Shown: in pieces, positions 1-10,870 of the stretch
Numbering within the stretch: the stretch's first letter is position 1
Layout: each line of letters opens with the position of its first letter
Assembly (NCBI GenBank): GCA_964017125.1
Contig: OZ024908.1
Location: 85,193,914-85,257,913 of the forward strand
Source: Flabesymbios commensalis
Lineage: Eukaryota > Annelida > Polychaeta > Terebellida > Flabelligeridae
DNA: 64,000 bases
Direction of reading: 5' to 3'
The notes under the pieces: model-generated
What the model saw: the letters and a program-made list of their open reading frames with translations, nothing else
Told to the model about the DNA's origin: nothing
Database searches by the model: none
Made by a program: the position numbers and the translations under genes

Positions 1-783
1 TAATTTCCATAAGCCCTATCTGGCCGGCGATTTTTATAAAATATTTTTTATCTTTTTTCCACTCAATTTTTCTCATTATGTCGGAAACTGTAGCATTAAT
101 ATAAATATAGCGTCCAGTGTTGCTGAAGAATAACCATGGTAACGGCAGAGTAGGAAACAATGTGACGGATGATCAACACGTTTTCTGGTCTTAATTGGAA
201 TTTCTAGAATTACTCATTATGTTTTTTATTACTTATAATCTCTTTGATTACAATAACTAATTAAATATCATCTGTGGATTGTTTTTTGTTTTTCCTTCTG
301 AACAACACTGCATTTTCTACACGAATGGTTTATGTGGTTTGTATCCATTTTTAATAAAATATGTTTTATTATTGTGGTTTTTTTTTCCTCATTGATTAGG
401 AAATTGCATCGACCAACAACCCAATCCGCACGATACACTGACACCAATGTTGGTTCAATGTTGGACTTATAAACTGATAAACTACAATAGTTTACTGCCG
501 CACACTACTCCCCTCTCCCATGGATTTTGTGTGTATTTCCCAAGTGCTCTTTTTACATGGCACACTGAAATGAACACAGTTTCCATATACTGTATCATTC
601 TCAATCGGTGAGATAGGTTGGAAGTGCAATTCTTCTGATTAGTCTGCTGATAAAAAAAACAAGTAATGTCTACAATAAAATAGCTTTTATTGCATGGGAA
701 TATAACAGATAAAATGCATATGCGCCAAGCTAAATAAAATGGCCCGCTGTTGTAATCCAGATGGCTGCTTATATTTGAGAACC
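1..783. other. AT-rich intergenic DNA with a foldback fragment
   Basis: No coding signal. A fragment of the AACATTG foldback (one arm) lies near 440-475. The rest shows nothing I recognise. Confidence 0.5.
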
Positions 784-1165
784 TTAACCCTTTAAGCGCT
801 AAGCACGACTATGTCGTTTTTAACCCTTACAGTGCAAGGATCGACTTTAGTTGACAGAACTGACGTCTGTAGACGTGAAGTCGATCCCTGCACTGTAAGA
901 GTAAAAATATTTATACTGGCTGTAGACCCATAACATAGGTATTAAAATGAAGCGGAAGGAGCTACGAAATTAATCCAGCATTATAAGGGTTAATCAGGGT
1001 TATTAGGCTATCAAATAATTGGCATTGGGAACGAAATGAGTGTTTGAACATCAAAATTTACAAATGTTTGGTCTCACATTAGACAAGTATGAGTAATTTT
1101 CACCCGCTTGAAGTTGTGGCTCGCGGTAGCGAGACACAACTTCAACGGGGTGAAAATGTTAATGT
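784..1165 (-). mobile_element. TTAA-B MITE carrying a nested TTAA-A insertion
   Basis: Begins TTAA-CCCTTTAAGCGCT and continues into the family's GACTATxGTCGTTTTT segment, which is interrupted at 820-993 and resumes with GGGAACGAAATGAGTGTTT and the hairpin CTTGAAGTTGTG / CACAACTTCAA (about 1108-1150). The far end is indistinct. Uninterrupted copies (e.g. 36819-37036) show the empty site. Confidence 0.8.
820..993 (+). mobile_element. TTAA-A MITE inserted in a TTAA-B copy
   Basis: TTAA (820-823) CCCTTACAG ... AAGGG TTAA (990-993). Contains the GATCGACTTTAG hairpin and the tail motif CCATAACATAGGTATT. Shorter than the 252-bp full-length copy at 26007. Confidence 0.85.
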
Positions 1166-1485
1166 TATTGTTTGTACAGCATGCTCACTGGTTACTGTAA
1201 AAAAATTTATACTAAGAAAGATCCAGGCTCTACTGCAATCAATTTAAGTGAAAAACGTTTTATAAATTTGGAGAGGGCACTCCAATAATAAGTCCCACTG
1301 ATGCAACAAGTGGAATATGAATAAAAACAATAGGCACTGTGACCGAAACAATTACGGCGGCAGAAAAAACAGCCTGTATTACAGTAGTAGTTACCAGGCC
1401 GGTATCAGGTTTAAGATCAGACTGACATTCAAACTGCTTCAAATAATTTACCACAAGAACCTTGTTATCATGGATTTTCTATTCT

Positions 1486-1678
1486 TTAACGCTTTTAGTG
1501 CGGGGACAGACTTTAGATCAGACGTCTAAAGTCGACCCCCGCACTGAAACAGTAAAATATTTATAATAGCCGTAGACCAAAACACATGATTTTTATGATG
1601 AATTCAAATTGAAAAAACCCGTCTGGTCTCCATGTTTATAGAAAAATATTTTAGCGTTGAAGAGTTATTGAATTTTAT
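1486..1678 (+). mobile_element. TTAA-A MITE
   Basis: Starts TTAACGCTTTTAGTGCGGGG, hairpin around TCAGACGTCTAAAGTCGA, tail AAAATATTTATAAT...GGTCTCCATG; right flank TTAT is a decayed TTAA. Confidence 0.75.
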
Positions 1679-1977
1679 TGGAAATATGCAATTTGATTGG
1701 GAAATATGACAGTCAATCTTTGTCTCATTGGAATACAACACTTAGGCCATAAAATAATTGCTCATTATTTTTTGCTGTTGGTAGCATAACCACAGTATTA
1801 CTAAGATATTGTAAAACAAGAAAAGCTGCATGTAGGCCTAGTATAAAATTAATCCCAACTCCAGTGGCGTAAAAAGTTAGCAAACATCGTAAAAATTAGC
1901 AGATCCTGAACATATGTATTGGATCATGGGCCTAAATTATCTCACTATCTCGCCTAAATTACACACTAGCAAATAGT

Positions 1978-2076
1978 TGTAATTTCCACCCACTTTAAAT
2001 TGTGGGTCGCGGTAGCGAGTCAACTTTCAAGTGGGTGAAAATTTAAAATATTTAATTTTGCACTGTAAGGTTTAAT
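1978..2076 (-). mobile_element. TTAA-B MITE fragment
   Basis: Hairpin CACCCACTTTAAATTGTGGG / CAACTTTCAAGTGGGTG followed by GCACTGTAAGGTTTAA, a near-intact terminus. Confidence 0.65.
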
Positions 2077-2479
2077 TGTCTCTGAAAATTTTGAATGCAA
2101 CTATTACAAAATGGCACGGCCACAATTGACTGCACGGTTACCATAATTTATTTCAAATTTGATTTTCTTTGACATTTAGGCCCTAGGCTTTGAGATGCTC
2201 CAATGCAAAGTTTTATTAAAATGCCTACATTTTCACCCAGTCCACAATACATAGATCGAGAACATGCAAAGTTACATTATCAAATTTAAAAGAGGCACTG
2301 AAATTTGGGATTAATTGTTGTACATTAGGCTATCACCACCCCCGTCCCCATCATCTATAATTAGTAACAGTTCATCTGGCTGTATATATATCTATATATA
2401 TTACAATAAAACGATTATATACATCATCCACAACCTCACAATTATCATGACACGAGTATAGAATTCAACCACCCGCAAA

Positions 2480-2581
2480 CACCTGGTCAATGACCCAATG
2501 CTGGATTAATGTTGGTCCACCGTCTACGACGGTGGCCCAGCATTGAACCAACATTGGGTGAATGTCTCGTTGTCGCTGGTT
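2480..2581. mobile_element. AACATTG foldback palindrome
   Basis: Near-perfect ~105-bp palindrome: GACCCAATGCTGGATTAATG... centre CCACCGTCTACGACGGTGG ...AACCAACATTGGGTGAATGTC. This family has ends CCCAGCAAACACGA and no coding capacity. Confidence 0.85.
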
Positions 2582-3140
2582 TAATTGTCCAGTCCATGTA
2601 TAAGCTTAAAGGTTACGCCAGTCATACCATGGAAAATTTTGTTTGAAAATTATCAATTTTCTTCTTCAATGACTCCCACGTTAGGAGGGTGCACATGGGT
2701 CCTGGAAATTATGGATTCTTCCCACTTCACTTTTTACCCATTTTTTAGCCTCGCTATTCACTTTTTATAAGGGAAAAATTATATAAATATAGATAAAAAT
2801 AGATATAAATTTTTAGGTTTGTTTTTTTACACTGTTTCTAAGCTGCAATCCTCGATGTTCGTACCCTAAGAACAGGCGATTCGCTGTTCGTTCGATTCGT
2901 TTTTTAACCCATATGCAATCAGTGACTCTCCGTTATTCTTATCAGGTATACATATTTCGCTAATCAATGTCAAATTTGATTAGCAAATGGCCAAAATTGG
3001 ATAGCTTTCCGCTATGGGATGCCGAACAAAATATTCCCTGTACTTTCAGTGTGAACAATATGGCACTGGTTTAGTCAACCAACCAGCGTATAAAGGTTAC
3101 TCAGGTTATACCAGTGTGGCAAAATATGTCATTGGTTTAA
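2582..3140. other. Unique AT-rich stretch
   Basis: No gene or known repeat recognised apart from a loose tandem motif (GGCACTGGTTTAGTCAACCA, near 3061) that is echoed once about 70 bp on. Confidence 0.4.
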
Positions 3141-3145
3141 TTCAT

Positions 3146-3242
3146 CAGCCACGTTGACCCAATGTTGTTTTATGTTGGGCCAGCGTCGTAGACGATGGGC
3201 GAACATTAAACAACATGGGTCAATGTATTGTGTTTGCTGTGG
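3146..3242. mobile_element. AACATTG foldback palindrome
   Basis: Arms CAGCCACGTTGACCCAATG and CATGGGTCAATGTATTGTG around GGGCCAGCGTCGTAGACGAT. Confidence 0.8.
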
Positions 3243-3929
3243 TTATTCATATACACATTATCATAGTTGAATTCTATACCGTTGTCACCAACATGATCAT
3301 TATAATCCTTGCAGCGCATGTTACATTTAGTTTTTACAAACATTCAACTCGGTGTCTAACAATGCCTCCACAGTACATACTATAGTAATATATACAACAT
3401 AAACAAGTTGGAGCCGTAGACCCAACAACCATGGAAAGCCAATTTTAATGTCGAATAAAAACTATAATTAGTAAAGCACTACGAACAATATATAGGCTAC
3501 CAGTACCGTCTATCTTAATTATTTATCTTGGAATCTAGTGAATGTATATTTTTCACACAGTAATTATATTTCATTAAAAAATATTTAAATATTAACTATT
3601 TCACTTATAACTCACTCCTTTCAAGCGGAAAGGGTATTTTCTTCTACTTTACAAAAAGGCAAACAACTCTTTCAATTTATATTTCGTAAATTAATGATTG
3701 TAGCTATACTTGTTTATTCTGATTAGAAAAATATATTTAAAACTTCGGAACCATTCTCAAGTAAAAAAACAATACAAACCGTCCTTCATTTCACAAGTAA
3801 TAAGAAATGCAATTGATAAGTCAACTTTACCAAGCTAAAATGGATCACACCAAATTCTCAAAAAAAGATTAACGATATTGTAATAAATTATATAAAACCC
3901 CAGTCCTGTTGAAATTTCACTGAATCTTT
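3243..3929. other. Intergenic, nothing recognised
   Basis: AT-rich, no open frame of note, no repeat family recognised. Confidence 0.4.
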
Positions 3930-4000
3930 CTTTCATTTGAAGCTGGAATTCTAATGCAATTTCCAGCATCAAATGAGAAAAAAAGATTTCCATTAATGAA
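3930..4000. mobile_element. TTAA-E hairpin fragment
   Basis: CATTTGAAGCTGGAATT / AATTTCCAGCATCAAATG hairpin, the core of the TTAA-E family, without clear termini. Confidence 0.6.
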
Positions 4001-4189
4001 AAACATGCGTCTCAAAAAATGATTTAATTGTTTATCCCTTTCAAACCTGTGACATTATATTTGGTTTGACTCTTTCTTCAGAACATCACGTCCCCGTGGA
4101 GTTAGAAGGTGGTAAACTGCCATTTTGTAGAGTGGCAGTACACGTTATAACTCCTAATGGACAATATACGGTCTTGGAAGGAAAAGGGC

Positions 4190-4352
4190 TAGCTACCGCG
4201 ACCCACAACTTCAATTGGCTGGAAATTACTCATATTTGTTTAATTTGAGCACACATGTTTGCAAATCTTGATGTTTAGACACACATTTTTATTCTCAATA
4301 ACATTGATTTGGTCGACTAATAAAACAGATTAAAAATGACAATAACTGATCA
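4190..4352 (+). mobile_element. TTAA-B MITE, right half
   Basis: CTACCGCGACCCACAACTTC, then ACTCATATTTGTTTAATTTG and CTAATAAAACAGATTAAAAA: the family's right half; the left arm is missing. Confidence 0.7.
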
Positions 4353-4368
4353 GTTGATGATCAGCAGG

Positions 4369-4776
4369 ATAAGACGTCCCCTTAGATATGAAAGGGTGTA
4401 TCTGCCACTTTGGCAGATACACCCTTTCATATCCAAGGGGGCGAAGAGGTAATGAATTTTTAATCTGTTACGACAGATGTACAGTATCGTATGACAGATT
4501 TCAATCTGTTAAAATAGGTTTCAAATCTGTTAGGACATATTTCAATCTGTTATCACAGAATCCACAATTCTTTAACAGATTTCCTATCTGTTAGGACAGC
4601 TTCACAATCTTTTGACACATTTTGTATCTGGTACGAGTTATCAATTTTTACAATCTCTTATGACGGATGGTTAATATTCTATGACAGGTTTTCTATCACC
4701 TACCTTACTACATCACCTTGTATATGAAAGGGTGTACCTGCCACTTCAAGTAGTAGATACACACTTTCATATGCAA
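4369..4776. repeat. Two related palindromes flanking an ATCTGTTA-rich tandem repeat
   Basis: 4369-4440 is a strong palindrome (GATATGAAAGGGTGTATCTG ... CAGATACACCCTTTCATATC); 4718-4775 is a weaker version of the same. Between them, at about 4455-4620, are irregular ~26-30-bp repeats of AATCTGTTAxGACA. This may be one element whose ends are the two palindromes, or two copies of a short foldback. Confidence 0.55.
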
Positions 4777-5360
4777 ATGACTACTTTATCGTCAGGCAAT
4801 TGGATCATAATGAGCTTGAATCTACAGACAACAACGAAGTGGTCATAATGAAATGATGGAAGTTAAATATGGAAGTTATTTATCCTGGTCGTTATATTTC
4901 TCATTTAATATATACAATGTCTACTGGTGGACAATAAGTTTACACGTTATATGACAATAATAGTTCTGTGCCATTCATCTATCGTTATTCTCAATATTTT
5001 TATCCTCATGCTTTTCTGTACAAACATGTACTTGTACCACGTTAGTAAATATCACATTGCTAACACTAAGCTTTTATGGCAATAAAAGTTTTCAGTGCTG
5101 TTTCTCTAGATATATTATTTTATAACATCTACAAGTCCGTTACTGGTGTGGTTTGCTTACATTTCACATTTGCTGTTAAATAAAAGTGTATGTTGTAAAA
5201 TCAGTTAAAGCCAGGAATCCGAATACTTCATATATCATGGAAATATTAATAATGTATAGAATCACCAATCGTAATATCTTTTCACTCAAATTTTCACAGA
5301 TGTTTTATATGTGGTCGAGTAATCATCCGCCAATAAATTTCAGTTCTGTAATCCCAGCTA
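4777..5360. other. Intergenic, nothing recognised
   Basis: AT-rich, no recognisable gene, RNA or repeat. Confidence 0.4.
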
Positions 5361-5592
5361 AGGGCCCGGGCCACCATTCAATCTCCAGGGGGGGGGGGGG
5401 GCTGGTGTATTTTTGAAATATATAATTTCGAGCAGACCCTACATGAAAAAAATTATTTACTTCAAGAACTGTTCTATATAAACATGTGATAAAATTTTAA
5501 ATTTTCAGCGCGCCGCTGAGCCGGTTTGAAATAAATAATTTGTCCGCGACAAAAATTCCACCCCCCCCCTGGAGATTGAATGTTGGCCCCTA
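5361..5592. mobile_element. Short element with G-tract inverted ends
   Basis: Inverted repeats: GGGCCACCATTCAATCTCCA followed by a G run (5367-5401), and a C run followed by TGGAGATTGAATGTTGGCCC (5559-5590). The interior is AT-rich and noncoding. A matching right end occurs at about 52164-52200. Confidence 0.6.
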
Positions 5593-5617
5593 ACTCAATA
5601 CATTGAATTTATGTTGC

Positions 5618-5849
5618 TTAATCATTGTCATCTTCATCCACTACAAGCCGCGAATTGCTGTCGCAATTCTCGACTTGTAGTGGATGAAAATGATTTGCTG
5701 TGGTTTTAATATTAAAGAAAATTGCCATGAATTGGCGAACTAGTTTCATGGAAATATTCATTCTAAAACCTTTAGTTGTAGGAAAATTTAGTCTGTTTTC
5801 AGCGATGTAAAATGATGCTTTCATGCATCGTGAGGGCTTAAAGGGTTAA
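5618..5849 (-). mobile_element. TTAA-D MITE just downstream of the gene
   Basis: TTAA (5618-5621); hairpin CATCCACTACAAG / CTTGTAGTGGATG; end GATGCTTTCATGCATCGTGA GGGCTTAAAGGG TTAA (5846-5849). It lies about 140 bp past the stop codon and may be part of the 3' UTR; an ATTAAA on the minus strand near 5705 lies inside it, but I do not claim it as the poly(A) signal. Confidence 0.8.
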
Positions 5850-5990
5850 ATGCAGACTCACAGTCACAGGGCAACATTAAGCGAACATTGATTCAATATA
5901 TCTTGTTTGTGGGGATACCACACATTACCCACACATTCAGATAGACTCAACTCAGATTTGACTTTATCCTGTTCCGTGTTCTATTATCGT

Positions 5991-8900
5991 TCATGGCTGC
6001 TTGCTGAAGGATTTGATTCGCTGAAGAGTGGTTTTACGTTTAATGGCTGAGAAGTTGTGGCACTGGAATACCCAAAGTTGTCCCTGATCGCTGGAGCCGA
6101 CAATGGCATTACCCCGCGGTGATATACGTAAACCTTGAGGACTGGTGTTAAGGCAGATAGACGGGTGAACAGGGAGACGAGCTACCACATCACCAGATGC
6201 CACGTCCACCACCAGAAGCTGGTGTTCCCGAAGCACAGCGTGAGTGTTAGTTAACATTCCCACCATCTCAGTCGGCCCCGTCAAACCCAGCCCCTTCAGA
6301 TCACGCAGCACTTCACCGTTGCCCGCATTCCACACACGGCAGGTGGCTGTTTCTGCGGCCACCCCCATGACGATGGTACCGTCAGGGGAAAAGTCCAGAT
6401 CACTCTGTGTCGGGGCGGCTGGCCATGATGCTGGTAGTTTGAGAGTACTGCTAAAGCGGCGGTCACTATTCTGGAGCAGTACCTCTCCGTCGAGTACTCC
6501 TGTACGCTTGGTGCTGAGAGCGAGTCTGTCGGAGGCCGGGGAGGCGCGGCAATACGTAACACACATCTCAGTCTCATGTAGCTTCTGACCGTTACGGTGA
6601 TTCCATACGATAAGAGCGTCTCCATCTCCCTGATGATAGGAGATGACGTAACCTGTGGAGGGCATGAAGGACAAGTCACTCACGGGTGATGTGTGGGAGA
6701 GTTTCTTAGCAAAGCGACGTGAACGTAAATCATATAGGAATATATGAGTGGGTAGCTGGCCGTACACCACACCTACCAGGGCATCCTTACCGCTGACTAC
6801 AGCTCGCATCGCAGGGTTATCACTCTGTGCCATATCACGTTCAGGGAGTCTCTCCCAAGCCGGCAACTCTTCCACAGCGTTAGCCGCACGGTCCCAGACG
6901 AGGACTCGCGTACCCAGGTTAAGCATTAGTGTATTACTGTCACCGGTGCAGCCACAGGACAATGTGCTGCTATGACTGCCTCTGAAGATGGCATGTGTTC
7001 CCTGGCTGCCCTCTGTGCTGTACGTCTCGCTGGTAAAGGCTGTAGCTGATAGCGAGAGATCCTCCTGCCCCATTCCTGCTCCTAACATACTCACACCGCA
7101 CCGCGCCTCTAAACCGTGCAGTACAGTGTGAGCGACGAGGGCTGTATCTGACCGCGGTAAATACGACACACTACACACAGACACGTCGTCCACGTTCACA
7201 TTGCCCGGTGACTGAGGGCTGGTATTCTGCGGATCCATATCGCTCACGTCATAAATACGTATCTCATCATTGTACAAGTAGAACACTTGATTACCAAAGC
7301 AGATCAATTCCAGGGGTTGTAGCAGACCACGGACGGTGTAGCTGGCGGAGGGCTCCTGGTTTGGAGTCCTCTTGTCCCAGACATGAACGGACGCCGATCC
7401 TCCCGTACGATACCAGCGGGTACACACAGTTTTCTGCTTGCTCGTGTTAAACAGAGAACCGATTTCCAGAGCATCCAGGGTGTCAGCATCTGTAGCTGTC
7501 TCATCTTTATAAAGCCACACCTTCGTCTGCAATAAGGGGTTCTCCCTGTTATGTATCGATCCACCAAATATTAGCATAGACTCACCAACAAAGCAGCATT
7601 TTGAGATGTTGTCATTGTCGATGGTGGCTGTGTAGAGCTGTGTCCATTTGGATGTGGACCAGACGGTGGCTGTGAGCTGAGGCTTGGTGTTCTGCTTGAC
7701 ACATGTACACACCATACTCTCATTACTGGATATAGATGTAGACTTGACACCAAACTGAGCACTGCCGCCGAATCTGAACCTCAACACTTCTAGTGTCTTC
7801 AGGCATTTATGCGACTTCAAATCGAACACTGCAAGGTGCAGTGATCTGCCATTAAAAGGCAACGTAGTGAGACCACAGACAAGGTACTTGGCAGATATAC
7901 TGGCACATTCAATGCAATATTTCTCTTTGAGAACAGAGGATGTATCTAGGCCACTTAGAATTACTTTACCACGTGAAGTAACAAAGCTTGTGAGAGAACC
8001 CACAAATACGGCTGAGCTGTCAGCTAAGAAACAGGAAAGCATCCCAAGGCGATCTGGCAAGTTTTTAATTTCAACTGCAGCTACTTTTTCTTGGGCTGTT
8101 TGAGTGTTCAGTAGATGTAACTGTACATTATACTCTGCATCTTTTGTAACTAAGGCGAGGGTTTTACCATCGGGCGACACGTCAGCGCTACACAGCTGTC
8201 CGGGGAGTCTACGGGTGGCGCAATGCGTCTCTGGTAGAGCGGTCAGGTCCTCAATCCAAGGTTGATCTCCAATCTCTACGCGAGCATTCTGCTGAATGCG
8301 CTGAAACGTCGGATAATTTGCAGCTACATGGAAAAGGAAATCTGGACAACTTTTAAGCTGTTCTTGTTTTTGCTGAAGAAAGTATTGATAGCATTGTAGC
8401 TGTTCTTGTATTTTTGGTTGTTTCTTCAGGTAGTCGCTCAGAGTGATGGTCCTGTCGGTTTCCAGTTGATAATGCTCGTGATTATAGTCAGACAGTAGGT
8501 GTCGAACCTCTACATCGTGTAACTTAAGCTTCTCCTGCATGTATCTCAGACTGCATAGCATGCTGGCTATCTGGTCATGCTGCTTAGGGACATCAGTCAG
8601 ATGACTTATACCATGTTTAAGTGCATAGGCAGCCAAGCGAGGATCAACTGGGTTTTTAGGTTTCTCTTCTTCGCCCAGTGCCGGTGCTATCCACTCCTGT
8701 ACGAGCTTGCTGAGATGTTCTCGTCCGACACTGATATCCACCAGACAATCTCCAGCCACTTGAGGATTGAGCAGCCAGCTGGAGATCGCCAAGTGACGCA
8801 GAGCAGCTGAGCCGTTCTCGCTGATATGTAGGACAGGTCTGAGCTCCGCCACCACCTCACTTCCACGTAGAGAGCCGCCGCATTGAGATATAAAGTTAGG

Positions 8901-10130
8901 AGAGATCTCCTCCCGAGCCAAGATAAACACCCCTAAGATACAATGATACAGTCGGTCCGCTTCTTTAACTGATGATCCAACAAGCCAGTTTTTGAAGTCT
9001 TTGAATATGCTGCTGAGCATTCCTATTAATCCTGTTTGAAATAGAGACTCGACATCCCTCATGGCTAGTTTGTAAGTCTTGGGGTAAGCGTCCAGCTGGG
9101 CTTTATATAGGTGAGCGCACAGGAAGCTTCCCTGCGCCTTCTTAGCTAGCTGTGTAAGTCCACCGTCCAGACTGATTCTGTCCATGTATGCACTCATGGG
9201 TTCTCGAAGGTAGCGCTTTATGTCTGTCATCTGGTCAGTCGTGCTCTTCATCTCCACAACGGTGAAGTTAGGGAGGTGACTTAGAACCTGGTTGTCCTCC
9301 TTAGTTGTCACGGCTAGGTGCAGCCACGGCGGACAGATATCTGCCATCTTATTGAGAGCCTGGAGAAACACGGGCCACATCTGGTGATTACTCTCATCAA
9401 GGGCGTCTATCACCAGAACCATATGCTGCTTGGCGGGAGGCGGCTCAAGGCTCGACTTCGACAGAGGAGTAAATAACAATGTCTCTGCTAGCTCAGCCAC
9501 CGAGCCGCTAGCGCACACTTCTCTTATGGTATCCACCGCAGGCAGAGTGGAGGAATAATTTGATACACTTTGACAGAGACATCTAGTGAGCCACTGGATA
9601 ACTAACCGTGGATCATTAAGATCCAGTGATGAGTTATTATGCTGGAAAAAATGATAACCTGCCAGTTGATTGGAGTACTTGTCACATATGGCAGCGGCCA
9701 GACAGGACTTCCCAATGCCATTCTTACCGACATATACCCACGCTCGTACTTTATCTGCCTGATCAGTGTCCTCTGTGCTGAGCCAGCTGCCGACCTGTAT
9801 GAGCTGCTTGGTGCGGGTGTTAGCCACCAACTGGTGCTGATCACGTATACGCTTATTCTCACTTGTAAAATCTGCAAACATCTTCACAATGCTTTCTTGT
9901 CGATTTACCACTTGAATAGGCAAGTCATCTGCTGATTTACTGAGATCGTTTTCTTTCTCCTCCCCTGAAGATGACGTGGTGGATTTAGTTGGGGATTTGC
10001 CGGCCTTGATAGAACTAATACTTGATTGTTCATCTTTTGTTATATCTCCATTAGCCACAAATACCTCCGCGTCTGTGGATGAGTTCTCTTTACTCGCTAT
10101 AACGTCATCATCTTCTACAATCCTCAGTTC
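5991..10130 (-). CDS. Exon C (last exon) of a STAND P-loop NTPase / WD40-repeat protein
   Basis: Terminal coding exon, 1379 codons, TGA at 5993-5991. The acceptor is taken at TTTTATGTTCCAG|GAACTG because it is pyrimidine-rich and joins exon B in frame; the open frame itself runs up to 10268. Counting from the Glu at 10130: acidic, Ser-rich linker (1-75); Walker A GKNGIGKS (135-142); Walker B VLVIDALDES (238-247); TTKE (275-278) at the usual sensor position; a winged-helix-like stretch (about 390-455, with RHLAISSWL matching the conserved H-x-S-F/x-W-L motif of NACHT-WD proteins); YALKHGISHL (502-511) typical of the following helical bundle; a Gln-rich helix (about 565-600); then a WD40 propeller from about 644 to the end, with repeats marked by SPDG/SPRG turns and RVWNAG, LWVF strands. 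STAND proteins act as nucleotide-switched signalling or scaffolding hubs (NLR/APAF1/NWD class); the specific partner is unknown. Much richer in GC than its surroundings, as expected of true coding sequence. I cannot name the orthologue. Confidence 0.9.
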   Translation of the reverse strand, partial: ELRIVEDDDVIASKENSSTDAEVFVANGDITKDEQSSISSIKAGKSPTKSTTSSSGEEKENDLSKSADDLPIQVVNRQESIVKMFADFTSENKRIRDQHQLVANTRTKQLIQVGSWLSTEDTDQADKVRAWVYVGKNGIGKSCLAAAICDKYSNQLAGYHFFQHNNSSLDLNDPRLVIQWLTRCLCQSVSNYSSTLPAVDTIREVCASGSVAELAETLLFTPLSKSSLEPPPAKQHMVLVIDALDESNHQMWPVFLQALNKMADICPPWLHLAVTTKEDNQVLSHLPNFTVVEMKSTTDQMTDIKRYLREPMSAYMDRISLDGGLTQLAKKAQGSFLCAHLYKAQLDAYPKTYKLAMRDVESLFQTGLIGMLSSIFKDFKNWLVGSSVKEADRLYHCILGVFILAREEISPNFISQCGGSLRGSEVVAELRPVLHISENGSAALRHLAISSWLLNPQVAGDCLVDISVGREHLSKLVQEWIAPALGEEEKPKNPVDPRLAAYALKHGISHLTDVPKQHDQIASMLCSLRYMQEKLKLHDVEVRHLLSDYNHEHYQLETDRTITLSDYLKKQPKIQEQLQCYQYFLQQKQEQLKSCPDFLFHVAANYPTFQRIQQNARVEIGDQPWIEDLTALPETHCATRRLPGQLCSADVSPDGKTLALVTKDAEYNVQLHLLNTQTAQEKVAAVEIKNLPDRLGMLSCFLADSSAVFVGSLTSFVTSRGKVILSGLDTSSVLKEKYCIECASISAKYLVCGLTTLPFNGRSLHLAVFDLKSHKCLKTLEVLRFRFGGSAQFGVKSTSISSNESMVCTCVKQNTKPQLTATVWSTSKWTQLYTATIDNDNISKCCFVGESMLIFGGSIHNRENPLLQTKVWLYKDETATDADTLDALEIGSLFNTSKQKTVCTRWYRTGGSASVHVWDKRTPNQEPSASYTVRGLLQPLELICFGNQVFYLYNDEIRIYDVSDMDPQNTSPQSPGNVNVDDVSVCSVSYLPRSDTALVAHTVLHGLEARCGVSMLGAGMGQEDLSLSATAFTSETYSTEGSQGTHAIFRGSHSSTLSCGCTGDSNTLMLNLGTRVLVWDRAANAVEELPAWERLPERDMAQSDNPAMRAVVSGKDALVGVVYGQLPTHIFLYDLRSRRFAKKLSHTSPVSDLSFMPSTGYVISYHQGDGDALIVWNHRNGQKLHETEMCVTYCRASPASDRLALSTKRTGVLDGEVLLQNSDRRFSSTLKLPASWPAAPTQSDLDFSPDGTIVMGVAAETATCRVWNAGNGEVLRDLKGLGLTGPTEMVGMLTNTHAVLREHQLLVVDVASGDVVARLPVHPSICLNTSPQGLRISPRGNAIVGSSDQGQLWVFQCHNFSAIKRKTTLQRIKSFSKQP

Positions 10131-10364
10131 CTGGAACATAAAATTATCTGTAGTTGATTCGCTGCAGGATAATGCCGCCACATGTTTGCCAATAATCTTT
10201 TGCCTATAAAATATATTATTGTAAATAGTGTACATAAAATAGCAGTGTTGTTTACTTAAGAAAAACACAATCTAAGAGACAGATATATATCTAATACCAT
10301 AGCTCACGTTTGAAACCATCATACCAATGATTAAAAAATCGGCTACTATGGTGCAAAGTCTTAC

Positions 10365-10405
10365 CATACTGAGTTCTTGAATCTTGTCCTCAATTTCAGA
10401 TAAAT
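10365..10405 (-). CDS. Exon B, 41-nt linker exon of the STAND/WD40 gene
   Basis: A 41-nt exon between a strong acceptor (CCTTTTTTGTAG) and a consensus donor (ATG|GTAAGA). With the single G left over from exon A it completes an Asp codon and reads D-LSEIEDKIQELSM, a short amphipathic, coiled-coil-like stretch, then joins exon C in phase 0 at ELRIVEDDD. The phases on both sides match and no stop is created, which is the main reason for accepting such a small exon. The following intron is only 234 bp (10131-10364). Too short to be found by ORF length; an EST or protein alignment would settle it. Confidence 0.72.
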
Positions 10406-10870
10406 CTACAAAAAAGGTAAAGAAAACACTTCTAAATTAATTTACAATTTATTGATTTATATTTTTATATAGTATTGCAGAATAGCTTGAGGGTTTAAAA
10501 AGCTATATAAAAAGTGAGAATAATTATTTTGTTTTTTAAACATCATTTGACTGTGTTGTTTAAAAAAACTTATTGGTCTGCTTGGTTGAAAAGTCAGATA
10601 TTGAATGTTTGGCAATTAAAATTTTGCTGCATTTGTTAAGTGATACAAAATGGCAAAGAGAGACATAATAGCTGTTGACCATCGACATCTTTTCTAGTCC
10701 TCATTATCAGAATGACTTATCCATCGTTGGATCTTATGTATGTCCACCGGTTGCGATGCTGGTCCAAACAATGGGTCAATGCGCCGTGTTTAAAGGGTTA
10801 ACCTTTTCCTGTTTTCCTCTGTCTGATTCATTTTCAGATGGCCTCTTTCTGTTTCTGGCAGTAGTTACAT

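Noticed and set aside
5700-5712. ATTAAA as the poly(A) signal of the STAND/WD40 gene
   Set aside because: It lies within a TTAA-D MITE and is a short motif expected by chance in AT-rich DNA; no other support.
6244-7450. Several plus-strand frames of 75-114 codons opposite exon C
   Set aside because: They are antisense shadows of a long, GC-rich coding exon; no domain or splice logic of their own.
10203-10268. Extension of exon C to an ATG at 10268, or an acceptor at TTTTATAG|GCAAAAG
   Set aside because: The upstream codons are AT-rich intron-like, and the 10203 acceptor forces exon B into a less plausible frame; the 10130 acceptor joins in phase 0 with a sensible peptide.
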